From NCBI RefSeq assembly GCF_004683865.2, contig NZ_CP040758.1, positions 18,442 through 82,441 of the forward strand: a stretch of 64,000 bases of DNA, given 5' to 3'. Origin of the DNA: Paracoccus liaowanqingii. GTDB taxonomy: Bacteria > Pseudomonadota > Alphaproteobacteria > Rhodobacterales > Rhodobacteraceae. Below the pieces are notes generated by a model. That model saw nothing but the letters and a program-made list of their open reading frames with translations, ran no database searches and was not told the origin of the DNA. This document shows, piece after piece, positions 9,185 through 17,719 of this stretch. The position numbers were made by a program, and so were the translations under genes. Each line of letters starts with the position of its first letter. The stretch's first letter is position 1.

Positions 9185-9770
9185 TGCCTTCTCATCCTGT
9201 TCCAAAGCCAATCACAGTTTGCTGACGCGCTCCCGGCCCTTGCCTGCAACGATACCACACTCGGCGAGGTGGCCGCGAAGCGCGTTGATAGTTTGCATGC
9301 GCTGCCCGATGAGCAAATCCCGCAACCGCAACACCGTCCCCAAGCCCTGCTGTTCTGGCGTCCTTACCTTGACAAAGCGCAGGGTGGGACGGCGGGTTGC
9401 CTCCCATATCGCTTCGGCGTCCGCCATATCATTTTTCTGGTTTTTTACGTTGGGCTTAACGAATTTGGGCGCGATCAGGCGAGCTTCATGGCCCAGATCT
9501 GCTAATGTTCGAGCCCAGTGATGCGATGTGGCACAGGCCTCCATTGCAACCTGACAGCCAGGGTGCGCCTGTATGAACGCGAGGAACCGTTTACGCAATA
9601 GCTTCTTGCGAAACACCACCGCTCCCTCGGCCGTCGCACCGTGAACTTGAAAGACCTGCTTGTCCAAGTCGACGTCGATGATCGATACTTCCTTCATAGC
9701 TCAATCCTCCTGATCCCGTCCGGATCACAGTGGCACAAATGCCGTCAGGAGGGGCTACCAACCCATCATC
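9185..9770 (-). pseudogene. 5-prime half of an IS110-family element
   Basis: The minus-strand frame 9697-9212 encodes the first 161 residues of an IS110 transposase: IIDVDLDKQVFQVHGA (first Asp of the DEDD site), MEACATSHHWARTL (Glu), and VKNQKNDMADAEAIWEA (two Asp). The frame breaks off after ALRGHLAECGIVAGKGRERVSKL-like sequence, so the C-terminal transposase_20 domain with its serine is gone. The upstream end with TGATGGGTTGG lies near 9770. The truncated copy cannot transpose by itself. Confidence 0.85.
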
Positions 9771-9902
9771 AAGGCCTGTCAAGTGTCTGATAAGACTATT
9801 GCGCGAGGTTACGGGTATGTATAAGTGCGAGAACAATTCGCAGAATTTCTGAAATTGAAATTGCCCAGTTCTAGACGAAAATAGTAAAAGGTGGTCTAAT
9901 AA

Positions 9903-11105
9903 ATGCCCTCAATTGATATTGTTAGAACCGACGGGAATCCACATGAAACCGTCAATGGTATTCGCGAAGATACAAACTCTCGCGGAGCTGATTTGCAAGG
10001 TTCTACGATCACGGCTACATATGCTGACGGTTCTACCGAAACGCTGACATGGCGTGCATTCGACCCTTATACTAATGGTGGAGCTACCGGCACAGACATC
10101 GAGATGTCATACGGCTTCGAGTGGCATGAGTTGACGACAACTAAGCTTCTAACTTCGCTTCAAATTGACTTGCAGCCCGCCAGCTCTGTCTTCGACACGA
10201 CTTTGGCCAATGAAAATAATCTAGATGAAAGCTCTACACCCGGCTCACTAAATGGCTATCCGTTTTCATTGGCTCCGGAATATGAGGAAGCTGCCGGTGA
10301 AATATCTGTAACGTATTCAGGGATCGTAAATCTAGAGGGTAATTCAGCCGTAGGAGACCTTTATACGACGATGGTCGTTGATTTCTCCAAGCTCCCTGCG
10401 GGCGGCCTTCTGGGTGATCTAAGATGGAACTCCGACATCGACACGATGAGGGAAGCCGGTGATTTGGTACCATCGCCAACCAGTGTTCCTTGTCTTGTCC
10501 GTGGAACGCTGATTACTACAGATCGCGGTGATGTGCTCGTAGAGGACTTGAAAGCAGGCTGTAAAGTTCTGACCCAAGATAATGGTTTTCAAGAACTTGT
10601 TTTGACGATGAGCCGGATCATAGACACAGTTGGACTCCGGAAAAACGAAAACCTCTATCCAGTACGGATCACTGCTGGAGCATTGGGTTCGGGATTTCCC
10701 AAAAGAGATCTGGTTGTGTCACGCCAACACCGCATGGCTGTAAATTCCAATATTGTTAAGCGTATGTTTGGGTCCGCGACCGCGCTCGTAGCTGCAATAA
10801 GATTGACTGAGTTGCCGGGGATTTATATCGACAACACTGTCGAGAGCGTCGAATATTTTCACCTCGTCTTCAAACAACACGAAGTCGTCTTTGCTGAAGG
10901 TGCACCAACCGAGAGCTTTTTGATAGGCTTTGAAGCAAAAAATATTCTAAGCAAGGCACAGCGGGATGAATTTGCAGCCCTCTTTCCAGAGGTTGATGAA
11001 ATCGGTTATCTTGAAGCCCCAGCACATACAATTCCTTCACGTATGCTGCAAAAGGAACTGGTCCGACGGCATATGAAGAATGCGAAGAACCTTCTTTCAC
11101 TATAG
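9903..11105 (+). CDS. Hint-domain (Hedgehog/intein-type) protein
   Basis: The 400-residue protein has an N-terminal half of about 190 residues that I do not recognise, then a Hint_2-type domain from about residue 195: VPCLVRGTLITTDRG with Cys197 at the splice-site position, VEDLKAGCKVLTQDNG, and VSRQHRMAV with His276. In alphaproteobacteria such domains are common at the C-terminus of secreted or RTX-like proteins and are thought to cleave themselves at the Cys; there is no downstream extein, so this is not an intein. ATG 9903 has AAGGTGG just upstream. IS elements flank both sides (IS110 remnant before, complete IS5 after). Its role is unknown; proximity to glycan genes suggests a surface or matrix protein. 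Confidence 0.72.
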   Translation: MPSIDIVRTDGNPHETVNGIREDTNSRGADLQGSTITATYADGSTETLTWRAFDPYTNGGATGTDIEMSYGFEWHELTTTKLLTSLQIDLQPASSVFDTTLANENNLDESSTPGSLNGYPFSLAPEYEEAAGEISVTYSGIVNLEGNSAVGDLYTTMVVDFSKLPAGGLLGDLRWNSDIDTMREAGDLVPSPTSVPCLVRGTLITTDRGDVLVEDLKAGCKVLTQDNGFQELVLTMSRIIDTVGLRKNENLYPVRITAGALGSGFPKRDLVVSRQHRMAVNSNIVKRMFGSATALVAAIRLTELPGIYIDNTVESVEYFHLVFKQHEVVFAEGAPTESFLIGFEAKNILSKAQRDEFAALFPEVDEIGYLEAPAHTIPSRMLQKELVRRHMKNAKNLLSL

Positions 11106-11107
11106 GT

Positions 11108-12111
11108 GGGGGTTGTTGCAGAACTCACCTTTCAAGGTGAGTTTCCCTTACCCCCCTAATCTCATGCCACGCGCCTAATCTCGGCGGTGCCGAGTGCGTT
11201 GAAGCGGTTCATGAGTGCGACGCGGATGTGGACCTCAGCGCCTTGCCTGTCTGGGTCTCGCGAAGCGATGCGCTCGCCGAAGGATTTGAGGCAGCGCATC
11301 TTCGCTTCGATCCGACTTCGGACGTGATATCCGAACCAGTGCTTCCAGTTGGCTCGCCCGAAGCATTTGCTCGCACGCAGGATGTCGTTGCGGGCACGGG
11401 CGGCAGCGCAGTCCTCCTTCCTGAGGCGCCCGTTCCTGCGTATGGGTATGACGAACGTGCCGACGCGATCCACGATTGCGGTGTGGCGACGCCGGATGTC
11501 GAAAGCACCGTCGCCGGTCACGGTGCCGATCTGTTCATCGGGCGGGATCGGATGCAGCAGGTCAGGCAGCACAGGGCTGTCACCCTCACGGCTTGAGGTG
11601 AATTCCACCGCCCGAATGTCGCCGGTGGCAGTATCCATGGCCATGTGGACCTTGCGATACTGGTGCCTGCGGTGGGTGCCGTGCTTGCCTCCGTCGCCCA
11701 AGAACTTGATCCCGGTGCTGTCAACCAGTAGGTTCAAAGGATTTTGTCCGCAGCGGTGGGGGATCTGCACAGCAGGGTTTTCTGCCTTTGGCTCATGGGT
11801 GGAGAAATCCGGCAATGGCCAGTCGAGCCTAGCCATTGCCAGGATGCTGGTCACCATGCCGGTCATTTGCCGAAGTGGCAGGCCAAAGAGCACCTTCACC
11901 ATCAGGCAGAAGTAGACCGCAGCGTCGGAGAACACGGGCGGGTGGCCAGGTCGCCCCTCCCTGATCGCCATCCAGGCCATGTCCTTGTCCAGCCAAATCA
12001 GAAGCGACCCGTGCTGCTTCAGGGCGTCCTTGTAGGACTTCCAGTTCGTTGTACGGTAGCTGGCAGGCTCGGGCTTCGTCATGCAAGGACGCTTAACCTA
12101 CAGCAGCCCCC
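11108..12111 (-). mobile_element. Complete-looking IS5-family element
   Basis: Inverted ends GGGGGTTGTTG at 11108 and GGGGGCTGCTG (minus strand, ending 12111) enclose one transposase gene. No clear target-site duplication is visible, which hints at later rearrangement. Related dead fragments lie at 411-702, 14194-14309, 19105-19189 and 52255-52329. Confidence 0.7.
11162..12082 (-). CDS. IS5-family transposase
   Basis: This 306-residue DDE transposase has the usual order: KTTN-like start (YRTTNWKSYKDALKQHGSL), VFSDAAVYFCLMVKVLFGLPLRQMTG, PLPDFST, LVDSTGIKFLGDG (first Asp), VTGDGAFDIR (second Asp), and SRIEAKMRCLKSFGERI (Glu). It ends with VALMNRFNALGTAEIRRVA, the same tail that remains as fragments at 19105 and 52255. 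The segment after PDFST (HEPKAENPAVQIPHR) differs from the usual CRRQ run, but the frame is open, so the enzyme may be functional. No neighbouring gene depends on it. Confidence 0.9.
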   Translation of the reverse strand: MTKPEPASYRTTNWKSYKDALKQHGSLLIWLDKDMAWMAIREGRPGHPPVFSDAAVYFCLMVKVLFGLPLRQMTGMVTSILAMARLDWPLPDFSTHEPKAENPAVQIPHRCGQNPLNLLVDSTGIKFLGDGGKHGTHRRHQYRKVHMAMDTATGDIRAVEFTSSREGDSPVLPDLLHPIPPDEQIGTVTGDGAFDIRRRHTAIVDRVGTFVIPIRRNGRLRKEDCAAARARNDILRASKCFGRANWKHWFGYHVRSRIEAKMRCLKSFGERIASRDPDRQGAEVHIRVALMNRFNALGTAEIRRVA

Positions 12112-12390
12112 GCGTGGATCCTCACACGGGAAAGTTCTACAGCAACGCCGGTCCACTGAGGAAAAGCGGTCTTTGGTGGAAGCTTACCTTAGACGCCGCC
12201 AGGCAGGTGATCCTGGGCCGCGATAACCGATAGTGGCTGTTTTCTTCTGGTAGCGCCGGTTCGTCCTCATAAAATTCGCTGTCAAGCTAACCTCAAGGTG
12301 AGACGATTATCCACCTATAACCTAGCGGTTGCAATTGGGCAGTCAAGCAGGGTAAATGCTTCTCAACGATCATAGCATTCGCAGATTTAC

Positions 12391-13980
12391 ATGCTTCATA
12401 GTTTTCGTGCCCATAAGGGTGTCAAGTTGCTCGAGCGGCCGCACGGCATGCTTAGGAAGGTACCGCTAGCGGACGTGGTAGCCCACAACATGGTGAGAAA
12501 TCCACGGCGTCGTCAGGCGTTAGATGCTCACATTTCAGACTATTATTGGCATCGGCGGATGATCAACGGCTTCGCGATAAAAACGATCTTGGCTGAAGTC
12601 GAGAAGCCTAAGCAGAAAAAAACTTATCTCACGACGCGGGGCAACGCGATCCTGAATGGCGCATCAGGAACTCGTGCAAGAAACGACCTGGGAAAGACTT
12701 TCGAATTCTCGGAAGAACGCATTGACTACTTCCGCAAGACTTACTGCGATTTAGTTGATCCTTCATCGATAAAACTCTATGCATCACCTACAAAAAAATT
12801 CTGGATAGAATCCAAAAACTACCACAATTTTTTCCACTTCTTGACTGAAAGCTTTCATTTAGCGTTCTCATCCTCGCTGGCGCAGATGAATGTTCAGGAG
12901 ATTAAGTTTATCTCCAAATCAAAGCGGGTAGGTGATTTTGTCAAGAAGTGGGTTGAAGAATGCCAGGAGATCATTGGCGACGACGTCAAGATTGAAACCC
13001 TCATAAGCCCTGATCTCGACAACGCTACTTCCATCTTGTTACCAATGTCATGCGAACACCTCCTCTATCAGTTTTTAGGTGATCATCACGAGCTAATCGA
13101 AGCTGCTCGACCGGCTGGTAAAACTTGGACCGGTTATGACGGGATTCCTCATCCGGTAAAGATACTTCAATTTAACTCCTATGATGAAAGCCTTGAGCAC
13201 TTCCGTTGTAAAGTCATTGATCTTGCGCAGCGCAAAGTTTCTAAGACATGGGCTGATAAGATATACGCGATCCGTTCGAAAAGCCTTTTACGCAGCAGAA
13301 CTATGAAAGGCGAGGAAGCGCTTATCGAAGAATTAACTAAGCAAGGCTTCGAGGTCGTCTGCTTTGAAGGGATTTCGCCTCTAGAACAGGTGAAATGCAT
13401 AAGCGGCGCTGACTGTGTAGTTATGCAACATGGGGCAGGTATGACTAACATGCTCTTTGCTAAGTCCACTGCGCACGTTTTTGAGCTCGGCACCTTTCAA
13501 ACGGGCTTTGCACGATGGAGAGACTTTATCCGGATCTCCCAAGTTTCAGGATGCCACTATCACCACATTTTTCTAGACATGGAATACCCAAATGAAAACA
13601 CCGACCCGGTTTTCGCAACGGACGGACTAATCGCACCTGTGATTTCCGAAGAAGATGTCGAGCGCCTCGTCTTGTTAATCCGCTCAGAGATGAAAGATAA
13701 GAGGCCTGGCGTGCTCACAGGTCTCCTTCGCCACTGCGAGTTCTTCATGGACCGCGGCGCCTACAAACACGCATATAGGCTACTAGATGCAAATGCCTCA
13801 TTCTTCGAATCGACCGCCGATTACTGGAACCAGAGAGGTATGCTGGCCGAGGCCTGTCAGCATAAAGAACAAGCTCTAGATGCGTTCGAAAAGGCTCAGA
13901 GCATTAGGGTCTGTGGGGATTCACAATGCGGCACCGATATCCTCGCCCCCAGCTTCGCCCATGAACGCACCGTCGTCTAA
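12391..13980 (+). CDS. Glycosyltransferase family 61 protein with C-terminal helical repeats
   Basis: The 529-residue protein has GT61 signatures: NYHNFFHFLTESFHLAF near residue 150, KIYAIRSKSLLRSR near 290, IEELTKQGFEVVCFEGISPLEQV, and GADCVVMQHGAGMTNMLFAK near 345, where the HGAGxTN loop is intact. After about residue 445 follow helices that look like two TPR-type repeats (YKHAYRLLDANASFF and KEQALDAFEKAQSI). GT61 enzymes transfer pentoses or other sugars in glycan assembly. The start is uncertain: ATG 12391 lacks a clear ribosome site and ATG 12448 is possible. It stands alone between IS remnants with AT-richer composition than the backbone. Confidence 0.75.
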   Translation: MLHSFRAHKGVKLLERPHGMLRKVPLADVVAHNMVRNPRRRQALDAHISDYYWHRRMINGFAIKTILAEVEKPKQKKTYLTTRGNAILNGASGTRARNDLGKTFEFSEERIDYFRKTYCDLVDPSSIKLYASPTKKFWIESKNYHNFFHFLTESFHLAFSSSLAQMNVQEIKFISKSKRVGDFVKKWVEECQEIIGDDVKIETLISPDLDNATSILLPMSCEHLLYQFLGDHHELIEAARPAGKTWTGYDGIPHPVKILQFNSYDESLEHFRCKVIDLAQRKVSKTWADKIYAIRSKSLLRSRTMKGEEALIEELTKQGFEVVCFEGISPLEQVKCISGADCVVMQHGAGMTNMLFAKSTAHVFELGTFQTGFARWRDFIRISQVSGCHYHHIFLDMEYPNENTDPVFATDGLIAPVISEEDVERLVLLIRSEMKDKRPGVLTGLLRHCEFFMDRGAYKHAYRLLDANASFFESTADYWNQRGMLAEACQHKEQALDAFEKAQSIRVCGDSQCGTDILAPSFAHERTVV

Positions 13981-14193
13981 ATTATCCGAGACGGCCCCCA
14001 TCCTCCTTACTTGCGCAAACAGGCCGTCACAATGAAACCGCTAGACCTGTCAGGTCGGGCCTGACCCCATGCACTAGTCGGTCAGGCTGCCTGAGGCGTG
14101 GAATGGCTGCCCACGATGCGGTGGAGGCGATGCCGATTTTCCGTGGAGTACGCATATATTGAGGATGCCGATCCCGCTTGCCAGTCGGCGGTG

Positions 14194-14309
14194 GCGCCCA
14201 GATCGATCTCAGGATCGAACCAATTCGCCACTGAGCCGCCCTGTTTCAGGGCTTCATGATAGACTGACCAGCTCTTGGCCTTGTAGCTCAAAGGAATGGG
14301 TGAGTTCAT
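14194..14309 (-). pseudogene. N-terminal IS5-family transposase remnant
   Basis: From ATG 14309 the minus strand encodes SYKAKSWSVYHEALKQGGSVANWFDPEI, which matches the first 38 residues of IS5-type transposases. Then similarity is lost. No catalytic residues remain. Confidence 0.75.
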
Positions 14310-14514
14310 GGAACTTAAGTTAACACATCAAATTAAACAGATTAATCCTACCTCTACCGTTGTGCAGCTGCGCTCGGATCTCTGCAAATGCCTGTGTCCT
14401 TTATGTTACGCGCCAGATCTGTAGAGCATCTTCCGGATTCTTATTAACAATTTCTGATTGCATGCCTTACATTATTACAATCTAAGATAAAAAGGTCATT
14501 TAGGAGAAATGCGG

Positions 14515-15186
14515 ATGAAGAAGATCGTTTCCACTGCGGTTCTTTCGCTCATTGCCATGCCGGCATTCGCTGGCGGTCTCACGGTCCTACAACCAGAGTC
14601 GTCTGCCGCCTATGGGGCTGCGGCTTCATCTGCTCCCCTCGCCCGCAACTGGTCCGGCTTTTATGCTGGCGCGCAAATTGGTTATGGAACTCTCGGTGCC
14701 AGCGTTGATCTGGAGAATATTCCAGGGGTTGATTGGGCTCCCAAAGCAAGCCTGACCGACGGTGATTTTGCTTACGGTCTGCACGCGGGCTACAACGCTC
14801 AAAGAGGTCGTTTCGTATACGGTGCTGAGTTTGCAGTGTCGTCGGGCAACAGCCGATTGGGCGGTAGCTATGAAGGTGTGGAGGGCGGTGCTGAAATGGA
14901 CCGTACTTCGCGCATTGTCGGTAGGGTAGGTTATGATCTCGGCGATGCACTAGTGTATGCGACCTCTGGTTTGGCCCGCGCTAAAGTCAGCACCTTTGGT
15001 CTTGCAGGAGATGAGTCATACACCTTTGACGGCTACGTCCTTGGCGTCGGAATTGACTTCCGCGTGACGGACAATGTTCTCTTGGGCGCTGAGTACGTAC
15101 ATGAGCAGTTTACAGATTTCCGTGACGCTTACGGATTTGATGGTAAATTTTCAACCGCCAGCCTTAAGTTGTCCTATCAGTTCTGA
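14515..15186 (+). CDS. Outer-membrane beta-barrel protein (Omp25/porin-like family)
   Basis: The protein starts with a Sec signal peptide (MKKIVSTAVLSLIAMPAFAGG) and continues with NWSGFYAGAQIGYG, YGLHAGYNAQRGRFVYGAEF, RTSRIVGRVGYDLGDALVYATSGLARA, and ends ASLKLSYQF with the terminal Phe needed for BAM recognition. Alternating aromatic/polar strands and about 200 mature residues fit an eight-stranded OmpA-like barrel of the Omp_b-brl type. AGGAG at 14502-14506 lies eight bases before ATG 14515 but only two before ATG 14509, which favours the shorter start. It is monocistronic: an IS110 end begins at its stop codon. Function is probably structural or adhesive. Confidence 0.85.
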   Translation: MKKIVSTAVLSLIAMPAFAGGLTVLQPESSAAYGAAASSAPLARNWSGFYAGAQIGYGTLGASVDLENIPGVDWAPKASLTDGDFAYGLHAGYNAQRGRFVYGAEFAVSSGNSRLGGSYEGVEGGAEMDRTSRIVGRVGYDLGDALVYATSGLARAKVSTFGLAGDESYTFDGYVLGVGIDFRVTDNVLLGAEYVHEQFTDFRDAYGFDGKFSTASLKLSYQF

Positions 15187-15480
15187 TGGGCGTTGATGAT
15201 GTGACCGCCCCCCGACGGCATCTGATGTGCCAAAGTGGGTCTGCAACGATCCACAAAGGGGAGCGGTCATGTCGGAGATTATCACGGTCGGGCTCGATCT
15301 GGCGAAGAATGTGCTTCAGGTGCATGGAGCCGACGGCGCAGGGCGGACGCAGGTGCTGGAATTTTCAGCCGCCCGCCACTTTGCGTCGTGGCGATGGACG
15401 CTTGTGGCGGCGCGTATTTCTGGGACCTCGAGATCGGAAAGTTGGATCACGACGCGCGGCTGATCCCGCCTGCTTACGGG
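15184..15480 (+). pseudogene. IS110-family 5-prime end with broken transposase
   Basis: The element begins directly after the upstream stop codon. From ATG 15269 the start MSEIITVGLDLAKNVLQVHGADGAG is typical of IS110. A frameshift near 15365 moves the continuation (LCVVAMDACGGAYFWDLEIGKLDHDARLIPPAYG) into another frame. Sequence similarity stops near 15480. The copy is dead. Confidence 0.85.
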
Positions 15481-15644
15481 CGTACTGTTCAATCAAGTAC
15501 AGGCATAAGGTGACAAAACGATGGTGAACGTGACGATTTGATTGGCACCGCCTGCCTGCGAGCCTTTTGATGGCCAAAAAAACGTGCATAGCGACGTTAT
15601 CAAACGCGAGCAATATCGCCATGCCGCCTGCATTTGACTGGTCG

Positions 15645-16688
15645 TCACCTTGCAAATAGGTCGAAAGTGAAGTCCAGCACTGCGTACTCATCGTCATTTA
15701 TTGCATTCGACGCTTTATTCCAAAAACCGCCAATACGCACTTCTATTCCTTTTGCAAGCTGTGCCGATATGAAAACACCGCGCAGAGTCTCTTTTCGCGG
15801 CTCCCCCAAAAACACTCCTCCTCGCCTTATATCTTCGACGTAGCCGACCTCTATTTTTCGCATATTAATTAATTTGGTTGCTGATACCTGAATTCGCTCA
15901 CGCGGGACGAACGTACTTTCCACTTCTTCCAAGAGGTCTATCTGCGCGCTAATAAGCGTCGCATCTCCCATAAGAATTTGATGCCGATAGGCAGCGGAAA
16001 TCTGTTGATAATCGCGACTGTTAGAAGCTGCTGTTTTTCTCAAGGTCATGCGACTACTTTGAAAATAAGTTCCCAAATTGTAGGCGAACTCGGTTCCGAT
16101 ATCAATATAAGCTTCGTCCTGACGAGAAAGACTTGTTGCCCATCGACCGACCGATCCACAAGCAAATGCTCGAGATGTGCTGGACAAGAAATAAGTAAGA
16201 CACGGCTGTACTCTCAACGACCACTTGGCGTAATTGGCATTCCATGCGTGAACATATCTCGTTGCATGATTGAGGGCAAAAGCAACTTTTGGAGTTAGTC
16301 CCCATACGTGACGCCCATACAGAGAGGCCCCGACAATTGGAGCCGATTTTCGTCTGAACTCCTCGTCGACAGAAAACTCTAAACCTCCGATCACAAGAGT
16401 ATCTTGCGCGAAACCATTATTAATATTTCTATCATAGCTAATGATTGGCGTCAGGTCCCATTGGGAGCCTCGCCGCTCTATGTGCGAACTGCCAAAGCCT
16501 TCATGATAGGCGAGTTGCCCGGCGAGGTTCCACACGAGTGGTACATGTGCGTCAGGCCTGAGCATCTCCTGTTTGATTAGATTCGGAGCAATAATAAACT
16601 GCTCCCTCGTCCAAGCATTAGCTTCGTCAGAGGCTAATGTAGGAATGAGGAGGCTGCTAGCTACCAGAGCCCTGATAAGATTTATCAT
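15645..16688 (-). CDS. Slam-like outer-membrane barrel without TPR domain (putative surface lipoprotein assembly factor)
   Basis: A 347-residue protein starts at ATG 16688 with a signal peptide (MINLIRALVASSLLIPTLASDEANA) and then consists of repeated amphipathic strands up to DFTFDLFAR. WDLTPIISYDRNINNGF resembles the first strand of the Slam (DUF560) C-terminal barrel, where a DxNxNNG motif is typical. The family normally has an N-terminal TPR domain of about 150 residues; here only about 50 residues precede the barrel. Slam proteins move lipoproteins to the cell surface. The downstream-lying gene on the same strand upstream of it (16736-17293) encodes a TbpB-like lipoprotein only 47 bases away, which matches the usual Slam/substrate pairing. 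Other explanation: an unrelated beta-barrel. Confidence 0.5.
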   Translation of the reverse strand: MINLIRALVASSLLIPTLASDEANAWTREQFIIAPNLIKQEMLRPDAHVPLVWNLAGQLAYHEGFGSSHIERRGSQWDLTPIISYDRNINNGFAQDTLVIGGLEFSVDEEFRRKSAPIVGASLYGRHVWGLTPKVAFALNHATRYVHAWNANYAKWSLRVQPCLTYFLSSTSRAFACGSVGRWATSLSRQDEAYIDIGTEFAYNLGTYFQSSRMTLRKTAASNSRDYQQISAAYRHQILMGDATLISAQIDLLEEVESTFVPRERIQVSATKLINMRKIEVGYVEDIRRGGVFLGEPRKETLRGVFISAQLAKGIEVRIGGFWNKASNAINDDEYAVLDFTFDLFAR

Positions 16689-16735
16689 TTTTCCGGGATA
16701 TCTGCCGACGCCATAGAGGCGCCGGCGGCTGTGTG

Positions 16736-17293
16736 TCAACGTTTCAAAACCATCTCACCGCCGATAAAATCTACGCCGCTTGGAGCCTGAAGCTGAGCAG
16801 CAATCACGCCATCAACGATCTGTGCATTTCGGCCAGAGAAATCCCCGTTGACAGTGCCCGAAACTATCGCCCGTTCACTTTCAGTGGTGATGTTTCCGGC
16901 GAGTTCGGCACTGTAGCCCGTGTCGCGAATCTCGCCGTTGCGGATCGCGATATCACCACTTACACCCGTTCCGTCTTCCGCATGAAAGTTGTGTAAACGT
17001 CCTGTCATAGTGGAATTATCGAAGTTAGCTTGCAACTGAGCAGACGATAGAACATTTCCATCTCCGTAGGCGGCAACACCCCTGTAAGTTGCAGTGCCGT
17101 CGGTCGGCATCTGTGCATTTGTCGTATATTCAATGTTTTTTAACTCTTGCAGGATAGGCGCCCCCCGGACGGCGAGGGCGTTGTAAGAGCCGGGCGTGCC
17201 ACCGCCGCCGCCAGGCAGGGCGAAGCCACCACCGCCACCGCCACCGCAGGCGCCGAGCATAGAGACCGCTATGCCGCAGGCAAAAAATTTCAT
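16736..17293 (-). CDS. Small TbpB-like surface lipoprotein with poly-glycine anchor
   Basis: About 186 residues with a lipoprotein signal (MKFFACGIAVSMLGACGG; lipobox LGAC). The acylated Cys is followed by two runs of glycines, a flexible tether seen in surface lipoproteins such as factor-H binding protein. The rest is beta-rich, with GTATYRGVAAYGDG, SSAQLQANFDNSTMTGRL and GDFSGRNAQIVDGVIAAQ, the pattern of the TbpB_B_D / transferrin-binding-like barrel. The start is ATG 17293 or the preceding GTG 17296; GAGGG lies nine bases before the GTG. It is followed by the Slam-like barrel gene on the same strand, so both are probably one operon. A paralogue is at 19633-20214. Ligand unknown. Confidence 0.62.
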   Translation of the reverse strand: MKFFACGIAVSMLGACGGGGGGGFALPGGGGGTPGSYNALAVRGAPILQELKNIEYTTNAQMPTDGTATYRGVAAYGDGNVLSSAQLQANFDNSTMTGRLHNFHAEDGTGVSGDIAIRNGEIRDTGYSAELAGNITTESERAIVSGTVNGDFSGRNAQIVDGVIAAQLQAPSGVDFIGGEMVLKR

Positions 17294-17439
17294 CACGATA
17301 ATGATCCCTCGCTCATATATCCACAGGTTGAACGTTATCTAACAAACGCACGCATTAAAAGAATTTTCTGGACTTGAGGGTGGCGTCCGTCGAGCGTCCC
17401 TGATCGCTGTGGTAAAAGATGCTGGGCGATGATTTACTA

Positions 17440-17600
17440 CTTTTCTTCCGCGACTGGATTGAACTGCTGGCGGGCGACGAAGTGCTGGCCACCGCAATCC
17501 TCGACCGGCTGCTGCACCATGCCCAAGTCCTCAACATCAAGGGCCGCAGCTACCGGCACCGCGATTCTTGGAGATGCCCTGGAGGACTTATCCACCCCAT
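17440..17600 (+). pseudogene. C-terminal remnant of IS21 IstB helper ATPase
   Basis: The sequence encodes [38 protein letters not shown], which matches the end of IstB proteins (DRLLHHxxVLNIKGxSYRLRDL). Nothing of the Walker motifs remains. A piece of the partner IstA occurs far away at 55561-55690. Confidence 0.75.
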
Positions 17601-17719
17601 CAACACGCAATGACCCCAAGCCCGCTCGGTCGCGCGACACCTCGTAACACCAGATGTCGCCTTAGCTCGTAAAGCTGGTTGTCGCTTGAAACCTGCCCGA
17701 GGGGATCAGTTGCCGTACA

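Noticed and set aside
9903..11105. Intein
   Set aside because: A Hint core is present but no host protein surrounds it and no C-terminal splice Asn-Cys/Ser pair is visible.
16733..16996. 87-codon plus-strand frame over the lipoprotein gene
   Set aside because: Antisense to the TbpB-like lipoprotein, which has a clear lipobox.
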